Shown here: positions 1 through 6,100 of the stretch, piece after piece | How the letters are laid out: each line of letters starts with the position of its first letter | Numbering within the stretch: the stretch's first letter is position 1 | Source: JAWXCM01 sp034408745 | GTDB lineage: Bacteria > Acidobacteriota > Terriglobia > Bryobacterales > Bryobacteraceae | DNA length: 8,629 bases | Reading direction: 5' to 3' | NCBI GenBank assembly: GCA_034408745.1 | Contig: JAWXCM010000390.1 | Coordinates: forward strand, 1 to 8,629 | Notes under the pieces: model-generated | Seen by the model: the letters and a program-made list of their open reading frames with translations, nothing else | Told to the model about the DNA's origin: nothing | Databases searched by the model: none | Position numbers and translations under genes: made by a program

Positions 1-416
1 GAGGGAGGTTCGACCGTTTGGGCCCCCATGTAGTCGAACAATGACCGCAGCGCGGGTGCCAGGGCAGCAAGTCGGTCGACGAGCCTGACCTCGATACCGA
101 TCGCCAGCAACTGGTCGCGGAGATACTCGGCCAGCTCCGGATCGTTGACCTCGATCTGGTTGGGACAGTTGCCGGCGCAAGTCTGTTCCACATAGTCGAC
201 GAACGCCTCGAGCAGGATCTGCCCCGGCTCACGGTCCCCAGGGTCGAGCTGACCAGGGTGAACGAGGCCCGATTCGGTGTCGACACACATAGCGAATCGC
301 GCCTCGACAATCTCGCCACCGTCGATCCGCACCTTATGTGGCCAAGCGAAGACGCCACCCTGACACACCAAATCGTGCTTGGGGAGTTCTCGGAGTCGGC
401 GGAGCAAGTCAACCAT
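1..416 (-). CDS. DUF6930-like protein, 3' end beyond the left edge
   Basis: The frame starts at ATG 416 and stays open to the left edge (138 codons visible). The protein begins MVDLLRRLRELPKHDLVCQG, and later carries a WPHKVRIDGGE strand, a MCVDTESGLVHPGQ strand, an IEVNDPELAEYLRDQLLAIG stretch and LVDRLAALAPALRSLF. The order (short leucine/proline start, strand with a GGE turn, 'valid/cvD..sG.v' strand, 'v.DpelAe.L...L...GI.V..V..L..l' end) matches my memory of DUF6930 proteins, which are common in planctomycetes and have no known activity. There is no Shine-Dalgarno sequence before ATG 416, and an in-frame stop at 447-449 limits any extension. It is separated from the upstream operon by 348 bp containing one copy of the shared palindrome. 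The family call is moderate; coding is likely because an uninterrupted frame with family-like sequence spans 416 bp. Confidence 0.55.
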   Translation of the reverse strand, partial: MVDLLRRLRELPKHDLVCQGGVFAWPHKVRIDGGEIVEARFAMCVDTESGLVHPGQLDPGDREPGQILLEAFVDYVEQTCAGNCPNQIEVNDPELAEYLRDQLLAIGIEVRLVDRLAALAPALRSLFDYMGAQTVEPP

Positions 417-764
417 GGTCTGGGCATTATCGGAGACGGTCAGTTGTCAAGCAACGCGACGACTGACTGTAGACGGGTACGAACAACAGTCGGTATTAGC
501 TGACGCCTCGATCATGGGACGAATCCGCATTGGCACTGGGGGATCGCAGAACTCGTTGTTGGCTTGGGTTCTCGATCTGCGGCAGTGTCGTCGCCCGAAA
601 GACCGGGCTGCTCGCGTCCCGGACCAGGTGGTTCCGATCGGTGTCCTGGGTCTTTTGACAATCAGCACCTCTGCCTCGCCCGCTGTGTTTCCTGAGCGAG
701 ACTTGGCGCGTTTGCCGGTTGTTATCGTTAACAACCGACTCCTGGCTTACATCACCACGGCGGC
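417..764. other. Intergenic region before the DUF6930-like gene
   Basis: This 348-bp stretch has no gene I can support on either strand. Frames that cross it read through neighbouring genes in the wrong phase or have unconvincing TTG starts and arginine/serine-rich products. It contains one copy of the shared palindrome (716-737), 27 bp past the stop of the upstream operon and 299 bp before the downstream ATG, plus a possible half site, GTTGTTGG, near 555. On the minus strand a TTGACA hexamer (450-445) sits upstream of GATAAT, but the 13-bp spacing is too short for a standard promoter. The long distance to the start codon could mean a long leader, an unseen small gene, or a decayed gene. Confidence 0.5.
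716..737. promoter_or_regulatory. Shared palindrome, copy A (putative operator)
   Basis: Perfect 9-bp arms CGGTTGTTA and TAACAACCG flank TCGT. Copies with the same length and symmetry lie at 3517-3538, 4786-4807 and 8264-8285, all outside genes. No T-run follows in either direction, so an intrinsic terminator is unlikely. It is 27 bp beyond the stop of the four-gene operon and upstream of the DUF6930-like gene. Binding by a dimeric regulator is inference from the symmetry and placement. Confidence 0.6.
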
Positions 765-1379
765 TCACGTCCCAATTGAAACCGTCGCGGCCGAGATCGG
801 CTGGCAACTGAACTCGAAGACCCAGTCGAGTTGCTCCTTCTCTCGGTCGATGGGGAATTTGCCAACCGGGTCCTTCGCCCAGGCGATCACCTTCGGCAAC
901 GCTCGGGTTGCCTGCAGAAACGATAGGTACATCACGGCGTTGTGAAGCCGCAGGTAATTCTCGAGGTAGCAGTGCACAACATGCACACGGTCGGTCTTCC
1001 TGAGTTTCAGACTTCGCAACCAGCCTCCCAAGACCTCCCGGCGCAGCCACGCGGTCCCGATGTCATCGGCAACGGCGTGCTCAAGTTCACCGGACGGCGA
1101 CGGATAGATTCGCTCTCGTAAGTCTTGGAGGCCTTTGACGCATTGCCGCCAGAACTTCGGATTGGTTTTGGCTGGTAGCTGCTGGTCCACAGTGCTGGGC
1201 AAGTCTTCGATGGCCCACGGCAGGGGCTCGAGGTTCGGCTCCGCCTCGATGAAGCGCTTCAGTTCCTCAGCTTCTCGGGACGATCGGCTGCGGGCACCAT
1301 TGCAGAAACGTTCTAGCGTTTCGACGTCAACGTCCCAGGCGACGGCAAGTTGAGTTGGTTCCAAGTTGCTTCCTTTCAC
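765..1379 (-). CDS. Hypothetical protein with possible N-terminal helix-turn-helix
   Basis: Last gene of the four-gene operon, 204 aa from GTG 1379. That GTG overlaps the TGA of the preceding gene (GTGA, 1379-1376), the usual sign of translational coupling. TTG 1364, preceded at good spacing by AAGGA, is a real alternative that would remove five residues. Residues about 8-31 (from PTQLAVAWDVDVETLERFCNG) read like an XRE-type helix-turn-helix ('LA...dV...tl.rf.nG'), followed by a charged helix. The remainder is helical and Trp/Leu-rich, including HAVADDIGTAWLRREVLGGW at about residues 97-116, which resembles helical segments of planctomycete accessory proteins I recall. The last 20 residues are low-information. 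If the helix-turn-helix is real, this is the only visible candidate in the window for binding the shared palindrome. The function is otherwise unknown. Confidence 0.7.
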   Translation of the reverse strand: MKGSNLEPTQLAVAWDVDVETLERFCNGARSRSSREAEELKRFIEAEPNLEPLPWAIEDLPSTVDQQLPAKTNPKFWRQCVKGLQDLRERIYPSPSGELEHAVADDIGTAWLRREVLGGWLRSLKLRKTDRVHVVHCYLENYLRLHNAVMYLSFLQATRALPKVIAWAKDPVGKFPIDREKEQLDWVFEFSCQPISAATVSIGT

Positions 1380-1747
1380 CGGCGTTGACCACGTAGAACC
1401 GGCCCTGGGTCCTGAGGGGGACACTGACTAACCATCCCTTGTTCCGCCTGCACGACTTCGAAAGCCTGCTGACGCAGCGCAGCTAACTTGGCTGCATTCG
1501 ACCTAGCCCCCTTCGCAATTGCGCGTAACTCGCGAACTGACCGTCTGCCGATCTGCCGTCGCTTGCCGTTCTGGGCGACCTTGGCCTTGCCCACCTCTGT
1601 CCGGGGCCCCGTGGAGTGTTCCCAGGGCCGATCTCGTAGCGCGGCTTTGCGGAGACGCTCACGTAGTGCAGTCGACGGCAGGCCGCGTTTCTGCCGATTC
1701 AGTCGGCCAGCAATCTGTCGTGGGGTCAGCTGCGACGATTCGTCCAT
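1376..1747 (-). CDS. Small basic GPRT/NGKRRQ-motif protein
   Basis: 123 aa from ATG 1747; an in-frame TTG at 1756 would add three residues, and neither start has a good ribosome binding site. The sequence is strongly basic. After RQIAGRLNRQKRGLP and ALRERLRKAALRDRPW (about residues 10-42) comes the motif StGPRT-x-x-GK-x-x-x-A-x-NGKRRQ at residues 45-65, then a helical tail. This arrangement is typical of a short protein family I associate with planctomycetes; its function is not known to me, though the basic character fits nucleic-acid binding. The gene overlaps the 3' end of the preceding VKQQN gene by 89 nt out of phase and shares GTGA with the next gene. Confidence that it is translated is high because the conserved block lies in this frame, partly inside the overlap. 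Confidence 0.8.
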   Translation of the reverse strand: MDESSQLTPRQIAGRLNRQKRGLPSTALRERLRKAALRDRPWEHSTGPRTEVGKAKVAQNGKRRQIGRRSVRELRAIAKGARSNAAKLAALRQQAFEVVQAEQGMVSQCPPQDPGPVLRGQRR

Positions 1748-2351
1748 CACCTTCAAGTGCCCCGTTACTTACCAGTTTGCTGTCCGAGGTTGTTTTCTCA
1801 AAGCCACGCGTGGTGGCGCCGGCCTCGACCAGGGCAACCTGTTGACTTCCGGCAGCAACGTTCTGCTGTTTCACGACGGTAACCTGCTTGGCGGGCTGGG
1901 GGTTTCGCAAATCCGTTAGTGCTAAGACGGTCCGACGAACCTCAGTCATGAGCTTGATCGCGGACTCGGTGAGGACCTGCCGCTCCTTTGGATCGCGGGA
2001 CGCGGTGGCCTCGACCATGAGTTGACCCGCCTGGAAGTGGCACCAGGTAACCTGATCGATCAGCATCCCGTCGAGCTGATTTCCGGGTCGCGCATGATCC
2101 CGCTGAAGCTGCCGGCGGTGGGCTTGTAGACCATCGCTCCGAAGGCACGTGCCGAGACGCGGAGTCAGGACGTGGTGAAGAATGTTGTAGGACCATGCCG
2201 CCCCCAGGACGCCTTCGGCATAGTCGTCTGCTGACAACGAGTGAATGTTATTCCGGTCCACGGATTTGACTTCGTCCAAATTATCCGTGTCGGTTTCAGT
2301 CTGAGCCGCCGCGCACTCTGGCGCCGCGGCAGTGTTGACTATGGATGTCAT
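1659..2351 (-). CDS. Helical VKQQN-motif hypothetical protein
   Basis: 230 aa from ATG 2351, placed six bases after a GGAG sequence (2361-2358). The adjacent in-frame ATG 2354 is the alternative and overlaps the upstream TGA as ATGA. After an acidic, low-complexity N-terminus (residues 1-35), residues about 40-148 form a helical domain with MLIDQVTWCHFQAGQLMVEA and LTESAIKLMTEVRRTVLAL. Next comes VTVVKQQNVAAGSQQVALV at residues 157-175. This layout (helical bundle, 'E.rR..lAL..lR.P' helix, then 'V.VVkQ.NVAaG.QQVa.V') matches uncharacterised proteins I recall from planctomycetes. The C-terminal 55 residues look disordered, and the last 30 codons overlap the next gene in another frame. There are no signal peptide, membrane or catalytic motifs. 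Confidence 0.8.
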   Translation of the reverse strand: MTSIVNTAAAPECAAAQTETDTDNLDEVKSVDRNNIHSLSADDYAEGVLGAAWSYNILHHVLTPRLGTCLRSDGLQAHRRQLQRDHARPGNQLDGMLIDQVTWCHFQAGQLMVEATASRDPKERQVLTESAIKLMTEVRRTVLALTDLRNPQPAKQVTVVKQQNVAAGSQQVALVEAGATTRGFEKTTSDSKLVSNGALEGDGRIVAADPTTDCWPTESAETRPAVDCTT

Positions 2352-3358
2352 CATTTTCTCCAACTGGGTCGACCGACTTCGTACGATCGGCTGGGGCCCG
2401 CCAACATGGCGTCCCAACGCGTGCCGAACTGACGGAACTCGGGCGAAAGGTGTAACTTGAGTTCGTGGCGTGCCTTGAGCCGCCAATTCAAGATGGTCGG
2501 CCGACTACTCACGATCCGCGTGTGCCAGCCGCACTTGAAGAGGCTAACCGACTGGATCGATAGTGCGGCGATTTCTTCGAGCCCCCCGAGGACTATGTCC
2601 TGCCAGTCGCTAGGCCACCCCAGGGGTGAGGAGCACCACAGAGCGTCGGGCAGGTCGTTCATCTCGAGCCTGAGCCGAAGCGATTGCTGCCGGTCAGCGG
2701 CTTGCCAGATCAAGGGAGCGAGGCGACTGGCCAGCTCGAAAACCTCGGCGCGTTTGGCCGCAAACGTAGAGCGGGCTTTGTCGTAGGCGCGGTCGGCCGA
2801 GCGGAACGCAAAAGAGTCACCCCCGACCGGCACCAGGACGCTGCGTCGCGGTCCGGCCGCGGCACGCCTCGCAGCACGGCTAAAAATGAACCCCGCGTGG
2901 GCACCGCCAAGTGACAGACCTTGCCACTGAGCGACCCCCTCTGTGACTTCGCCGGTAATGAAGACGGCCCTGACCCAACCCGTGCGGTCCAAGTAGGTGA
3001 AGTAGCCTGGCTCTGCGGCTACCTCGGCCAAGATTTCGACGGCGGGCAGGGACAACCTGCCAAACGTCGGCCGGCCGTCGATTCCTTTAGTACCGCCGAA
3101 CCGAGCCCACTCTTGGTGACCATGCGTTAGCAGCACCTCTCGGGAGAGGCACTGGAGCCGCTCCGTAATGCACAACCAGCGCTCAATCGAGCTGAGGCCA
3201 CTGTCCCACGCATCGCGGCGGCTCTCAGCCTCTTCGAGCGGCTGCTGGTCGAACTCACAAGGGTCATCGTCGTCTACCCGTCGAGCGTCGGCCAGAAGGT
3301 CGCGCACGTCGGAGTCGACAGCCCTTGATGGAGGCAATACTGCGGCGGGGGTGAGCAT
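2351..3358 (-). CDS. Unrecognised 335-aa protein, paralogue of the 287-aa protein
   Basis: First gene of the four-gene operon. ATG 3358 follows an AAAGGA ribosome binding site, and the TGA at 2353-2351 overlaps the next start. I do not recognise the family, but by eye it is clearly related to the 287-aa protein encoded at 3829-4692. Residues 79-132 align with its residues 60-113 without gaps, with about 19 identities in 54 positions. Shared landmarks follow in order: YLD (122-124), LGG-x-x-x-GFIF (150-159), RQQ (223-225), WPxxW (248-252) and EL-x-L-x-LSP-x-F-x-QF (299-311). Before the homologous core is an acidic 70-residue segment that the paralogue lacks. Four conserved tryptophan or aromatic positions and the LGG/GF turn suggest a folded alpha/beta core. 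There are no transmembrane segments or known catalytic motifs. The link to replication or regulation of the element is inferred only from neighbours. Confidence 0.85.
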   Translation of the reverse strand: MLTPAAVLPPSRAVDSDVRDLLADARRVDDDDPCEFDQQPLEEAESRRDAWDSGLSSIERWLCITERLQCLSREVLLTHGHQEWARFGGTKGIDGRPTFGRLSLPAVEILAEVAAEPGYFTYLDRTGWVRAVFITGEVTEGVAQWQGLSLGGAHAGFIFSRAARRAAAGPRRSVLVPVGGDSFAFRSADRAYDKARSTFAAKRAEVFELASRLAPLIWQAADRQQSLRLRLEMNDLPDALWCSSPLGWPSDWQDIVLGGLEEIAALSIQSVSLFKCGWHTRIVSSRPTILNWRLKARHELKLHLSPEFRQFGTRWDAMLAGPSRSYEVGRPSWRK

Positions 3359-3409
3359 GGCATCCTTTCCTTCTACAGCGGCGCCTTTTCGACGCCGGCA
3401 GAAATGGGT

Positions 3410-3432
3410 TGGTTACCGCTCCTTGGTAACCA
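3410..3432 (-). promoter_or_regulatory. 5' leader hairpin with a Shine-Dalgarno-like loop
   Basis: Perfect 8-bp arms TGGTTACC and GGTAACCA flank a 7-nt loop. On the minus strand, which is the operon's sense strand, the loop reads AAGGAGC, a Shine-Dalgarno-like sequence, and the hairpin lies about 50 nt before the ATG at 3358. It could be a protein-binding or translation-control element in the leader. No start codon follows the loop at a useful distance, so a leader peptide is not supported. Confidence 0.4.
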
Positions 3433-3516
3433 GTTTGGTGTACATGGATCTTACCGGACTCTGGTTAGACCAGGCAAGCTAATCTTACTGGTTTCACACG
3501 ATACTACATGTGAGCC

Positions 3517-3538
3517 CGGTTGTTGACGTTAACAACCG
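3517..3538. promoter_or_regulatory. Shared palindrome, copy B (putative operator)
   Basis: 22 bp with arms CGGTTGTT and AACAACCG, a G/T mismatch inside them, and an ACGT centre. It shares 20 of 22 positions with copy A and 19 of 22 with copy C. It lies 158 bp before the start of the four-gene operon, at the upstream end of a cluster of smaller dyads. Operator function is inferred. Confidence 0.6.
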
Positions 3539-3645
3539 CTTGTCGCGACATGAGTCTCATGCCCAATGCGGGGGGTAGCTTGTTCGGTATCGATGCTGAT
3601 GCGGTCTACTGTCGTTCCAGAGAAGGGCATGTACATGGCACCGCT

Positions 3646-3697
3646 GGCCACGGCTGAGACCTGGTATCCGTTAACGAGAGGCCGTGGCCCTCAGCCG
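3646..3697. repeat. Two interlocking 8-bp inverted repeats
   Basis: GGCCACGG (3646-3653) pairs with CCGTGGCC (3682-3689). CGGCTGAG (3651-3658) pairs with CTCAGCCG (3690-3697). The left arms overlap by three bases and the order is a-b-a'-b', so as RNA the two helices would be alternative structures or, if each were slightly trimmed, a pseudoknot. No T-run follows. The location in an otherwise empty 290-bp stretch makes a structured or regulatory RNA conceivable, but no known class is recognised. Confidence 0.4.
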
Positions 3698-3828
3698 GGG
3701 GGCTGCTACGCCCGGTCGGTCCAACGAAGAACCGTCCGGCTGCGTGACAGTAGCGTCATCGACCTGCTGGTCGCAGCCGAACGTTCGTCGTTGCCGGTGA
3801 CCACTATCACCCGGGGTCATGGCGCTCG

Positions 3829-4692
3829 TTAGGAACCCAGAAACTGTACGAACAAGGGGCTCAGCTCCAAGTCGAGCTCTTTCGGACCCGTTCTGCGGAG
3901 CGAATCGAAGAGGCGCTGGCTGCCAGAGAGTTCTGGGCGCCAACACCCGGCGACGAATCGTACTCGCCGCAGCTCGATGATGTTGAGCAAAGTGAAGGCG
4001 TCGTACAGCCGCTCGTGCCATCGCCGCGGCCAGAGGTCAGGGTCGTCTCCCCAGAGGGTTTCCGCCAGGAGACGCTCGTCGATCGTCTGTTGGCGGCTAC
4101 CCAGCACGATGTAGGCCGCCCACAACTGCGTCGGGAGCACAGCAGCAGTCTGGTAGCTGACGAGCTGGTCTGCGAGGATTTCCTCACGTGACCGTTCTGG
4201 CTGCTGTCCGCTTAAGGCGGCTTGGCGAACGCGTTCGAGCTCTGGGTGGACACGGCAGTTAATCGAGCTGCGGGACACTGGCCCGAACAGGAAGCCGCTC
4301 CCATCGCCCCCCAGGGCAACGCCGAACTCTTCGGCCGGGCTGCTGGGGGCCACGACAGCCCACGCCAGGCCCGACTCGTCGAGGTAGCAAAACCTCCGTT
4401 CTAACGACCAGTAGTAGGCTGCTATCTCGATACCGATCGAGGAGGTTGGCACAAAGGTATGGTGACCGTCGGCGTCGAGCACACCACCGGCTTGTATCCA
4501 GGCCTCGTGGCCGAACTCCGCCTCGTACCGCTGTGACAACACGCGCACGGCCTCGTCGAGCGATGGCCAGTCTGGGATGACTTCGAGCTGTGGCCGAAAG
4601 CCGACGTCGAACGGAGCGGTTGTCGTGGACTCGACGGGCGGAACGCGCGACGCGTCAGGAAGCCGCCAGCTGGATCTCGAGGAGCGTTTCAT
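3829..4692 (-). CDS. Unrecognised 287-aa protein, paralogue of the 335-aa protein
   Basis: ATG 4692 is preceded by AAGGGA at good spacing; the stop is at 3829-3831. The protein shares an ordered set of landmarks with the 335-aa protein encoded downstream: GH-x-x-W (61-65), GG and DG turns, YLD (103-105), LGG-x-x-x-GFLF (127-136), RQQ (200-202), WPxxW (221-225) and EL-x-L-x-LSP-x-F-x-QF (272-284), which is almost its C-terminus. It lacks the acidic N-terminal extension and the 20-residue tail of the paralogue. There are no membrane segments, signal peptide or known enzyme motifs. The gene stands alone between the primase and the dyad-rich gap, with its own copy of the shared palindrome 93 bp before the start. 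This indicates a separate transcription unit under the same control as its paralogue. The function is unknown. Confidence 0.85.
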   Translation of the reverse strand: MKRSSRSSWRLPDASRVPPVESTTTAPFDVGFRPQLEVIPDWPSLDEAVRVLSQRYEAEFGHEAWIQAGGVLDADGHHTFVPTSSIGIEIAAYYWSLERRFCYLDESGLAWAVVAPSSPAEEFGVALGGDGSGFLFGPVSRSSINCRVHPELERVRQAALSGQQPERSREEILADQLVSYQTAAVLPTQLWAAYIVLGSRQQTIDERLLAETLWGDDPDLWPRRWHERLYDAFTLLNIIELRRVRFVAGCWRPELSGSQRLFDSLRRTGPKELDLELSPLFVQFLGS

Positions 4693-4785
4693 AGATTCCC
4701 TTTCGTAGTACAGATAGATGTCGAACGGTTAGCTGGGATGGGGACGGTCGATAGTGGCTGCGATTGCACGGCCGTCGGTCGACCG

Positions 4786-4807
4786 GATTTGTTGACGTTA
4801 ACAACCG
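4786..4807. promoter_or_regulatory. Shared palindrome, copy C (putative operator)
   Basis: Contains TTGTTGACGTTAACAACCG, identical over 19 bp to copy B, with three divergent bases at the left end. It lies in the 122-bp gap between primase and the 287-aa gene, 93 bp before the latter's ATG but only 7 bp past the primase stop. A role at the primase 3' end cannot be excluded, although no T-run follows the dyad. Confidence 0.6.
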
Positions 4808-4814
4808 GGCCAGT

Positions 4815-5825
4815 TCAGGAGTGGCAGGTGGCAGTCGCCCCGAGTGCGTTCGCGATCGACTCCTCGAGCTCGGCGGGCGTGCACTCACCGGGGTCTTTTC
4901 GGCCCGGTGGCAGGGTGGCCAGCAAGACACGCACGTCGCCCCCGTCGCCGCGACGCTCGCGGAGCAGCTTGAGACGAGCCTTCGGCATATCCTTTGCCGC
5001 GTCAGGGTCGTACATCAGGACGATCGGGCGACCGATCGCCAACGTACGAATCAGGAAGCGCTGAGGGTCGGAGAGCTTCTTGCCCAGGAGGGCCACGGCA
5101 CAATCGCCGAGTCGCCAAGCATCCGTGGGGCCTTCGACGACTACAATGACTGGAGTCTTGTTAGCGCCGGGACGGCGATATACCAGGTCCTTTTTGTGGA
5201 AGCCACGACGGTTACAGTATTTCGGCTCGGTCGACTCGTTGGTGGCCCTACCAGTCCATCCAGCCAGGCGGGGAGCCATTTCCGAGAACCTCGGTCGGCC
5301 ATAGATCGGGATGATGATCCGATCGAAAACCTTGGGGTTCTCGGAGATGCTCACGTCGCAGTAGCCGACCCCCCAGCGCGTGGAGAGTTCGTGGACGTCA
5401 AACCCGCGACCTTCGAGGTACTGTCGGGCTTGATGACCAACCGGCAGTTCGTCGAGGCGAACGAACGTGACCGGCAATCCTGGTTCAGCACTGCGTGACT
5501 GCGACTCCCAGTAGTGCCAGACCGCCAGCCGCAGATCCTCGCGTCGCGCTGGGTTATCAAGGCAGCCAAGAAGGCAGTGCACACGTCCCAGCGGGTCGGA
5601 TTCGTCGCCAAACTTCTGCCATTCGTTCCCGACATATAACGTAGGGTGCACCGTGCGACAGTATGGGCAGGCAACTGCATACCGCTCGCCGAGTTGTGCG
5701 ACATCGGCAAGCCCTGGTGGCTCTGGGCCGGTCTGCTGCGGCCGCTGGCTTGGTACGTCCTCGTCGTCCACGCGAACGTCTTTGAACACTCGCACAAGCT
5801 CTTGATGCAAGGGGCTATTAATCAC
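4815..5825 (-). CDS. DnaG-like primase with zinc finger and TOPRIM domain
   Basis: 336 aa from GTG 5825, chosen because AGGAGG lies five bases upstream. A probable DNA primase making RNA primers for the element's replication. A zinc-binding site near the N-terminus is formed by CPYC (53-56) and C84/C88 in RVHCLLGC. The middle region has typical DnaG-core elements: FDRIIIPIYGRPRF (167-180), a GWTGRA segment (189-194) and PKYCNRRGFHKKDLVY (201-216). The TOPRIM catalytic motifs follow: VVVEGPTDAW (228-237, catalytic E231), LMYDPDAAKDMPKA (270-283, D273/D275) and KDPGE (310-314). There is no C-terminal helicase-binding domain, so it is shorter than chromosomal DnaG (about 600 aa), as expected of phage or plasmid primases paired with a separate helicase. 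The helicase is the preceding gene, across the iteron region. It is a stand-alone unit or the first gene of one; the next gene begins 122 bp on. Confidence 0.88.
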   Translation of the reverse strand: MINSPLHQELVRVFKDVRVDDEDVPSQRPQQTGPEPPGLADVAQLGERYAVACPYCRTVHPTLYVGNEWQKFGDESDPLGRVHCLLGCLDNPARREDLRLAVWHYWESQSRSAEPGLPVTFVRLDELPVGHQARQYLEGRGFDVHELSTRWGVGYCDVSISENPKVFDRIIIPIYGRPRFSEMAPRLAGWTGRATNESTEPKYCNRRGFHKKDLVYRRPGANKTPVIVVVEGPTDAWRLGDCAVALLGKKLSDPQRFLIRTLAIGRPIVLMYDPDAAKDMPKARLKLLRERRGDGGDVRVLLATLPPGRKDPGECTPAELEESIANALGATATCHS

Positions 5826-5830
5826 GGCAA

Positions 5831-5836
5831 CCTCCT
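5831..5836 (-). promoter_or_regulatory. Strong ribosome binding site fixing the GTG start of the primase
   Basis: On the minus strand this reads AGGAGG, five bases before GTG 5825. No ATG in the frame lies at comparable spacing, so the site decides the start. Confidence 0.8.
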
Positions 5837-5860
5837 AACGATGGTGGTGGTAGTAACGTA

Positions 5861-5876
5861 GACGGCGCGCGCCGTC
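5861..5876. promoter_or_regulatory. Perfect 16-bp GC palindrome upstream of the primase
   Basis: GACGGCGCGCGCCGTC is a perfect palindrome without a loop, 35 bp before the primase start and 24 bp before its ribosome binding site. It differs from both the shared palindrome and the iterons. It could be an operator, or an RNA hairpin in the primase leader. No T-run follows on either strand. Confidence 0.45.
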
Positions 5877-5892
5877 CTAGAGTCTCGACAGC

Positions 5893-5949
5893 ACTGGGAC
5901 GGATCTAACTATCGGTCCTGCAAGGCAATAGCTGCTCGTCCGTCCCAGT
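5893..5949. repeat. Inverted iteron unit I
   Basis: ACTGGGACGGA (5893-5903) and its exact inverse TCCGTCCCAGT (5939-5949) enclose 35 bp that begin with TCTAACTATC (5904-5913). The same bracket and the same internal 10-mer recur in unit II. This is a duplicated, ordered module, not a chance hairpin. It is in the non-coding gap between the helicase and primase genes. Confidence 0.65.
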
Positions 5950-6037
5950 CGGTGTCTAAACAAGTTCTTGACTATCTCTCTTTCCAGTCCGGTCGTTTAG
6001 TTCAGGGGAGGACTTATCGAAGATATTTCTCCATTTA

Positions 6038-6100
6038 ACTGGGACGCTGGGACGGGATGACTCTAACTATCTATTGTTCCACGATTTGCAACGTCCCAGT
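6038..6100. repeat. Inverted iteron unit II
   Basis: ACTGGGACG (6038-6046) and an overlapping second copy GCTGGGACG (6046-6054) face CGTCCCAGT (6092-6100). TCTAACTATC lies inside at 6062-6071, as in unit I, but five bases further from the left iteron. The rest of the interior differs from unit I, so only the bracket and the 10-mer are conserved. A related TCTTGACTATC lies between the units at 5966-5976. Confidence 0.65.

Larger units (their letters stand above)
3359..3828. other. Dyad-rich intergenic region upstream of the four-gene operon
   Basis: This 470-bp stretch lacks a convincing gene. A plus-strand frame at 3566-3832 has no ribosome binding site, a proline/arginine-rich product and no recognisable motif. 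The operon-proximal part is dense in inverted repeats: 3410-3432, 3461-3473 (CTGGT/ACCAG), 3494-3512 (TCACA/TGTGA arms), the shared palindrome 3517-3538, the 10-bp palindrome TGTCGCGACA at 3541-3550, and ATGAG-T-CTCAT at 3550-3560. The distal part holds two interlocking 8-bp inverted repeats at 3646-3697. Such density suggests a complex promoter/operator region and possibly a structured RNA. Confidence 0.55.

Noticed and set aside
430..450. TTGACA plus GATAAT as a sigma-70-type promoter for the DUF6930-like gene
   Set aside because: The spacer is 13 bp instead of about 17, and the -10 element would lie nearly at the start codon.
258..945. Plus-strand frames at 258-503 and 379-945 that could be genes
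   Set aside because: They lie antisense to the DUF6930-like frame and the operon's last gene, lack ribosome binding sites and show no protein-family features.
496..1050. Minus-strand frame of 184 codons overlapping the last operon gene
   Set aside because: It shares sequence with 765-1379 in another phase; its product is arginine/serine/proline-rich, and the other frame has coupled starts and a plausible helix-turn-helix.
3566..3832. Plus-strand frame of 88 codons, convergent with the 287-aa gene
   Set aside because: No ribosome binding site, no motif and no hydrophobic or helical pattern; it covers the interlocking inverted repeats. It would also be the only plus-strand gene. I cannot exclude it fully.
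716..4807. The shared palindromes as intrinsic terminators
   Set aside because: Copies A and C follow stop codons closely, but no copy has a T-run on either side, and B and D are far from upstream stops.
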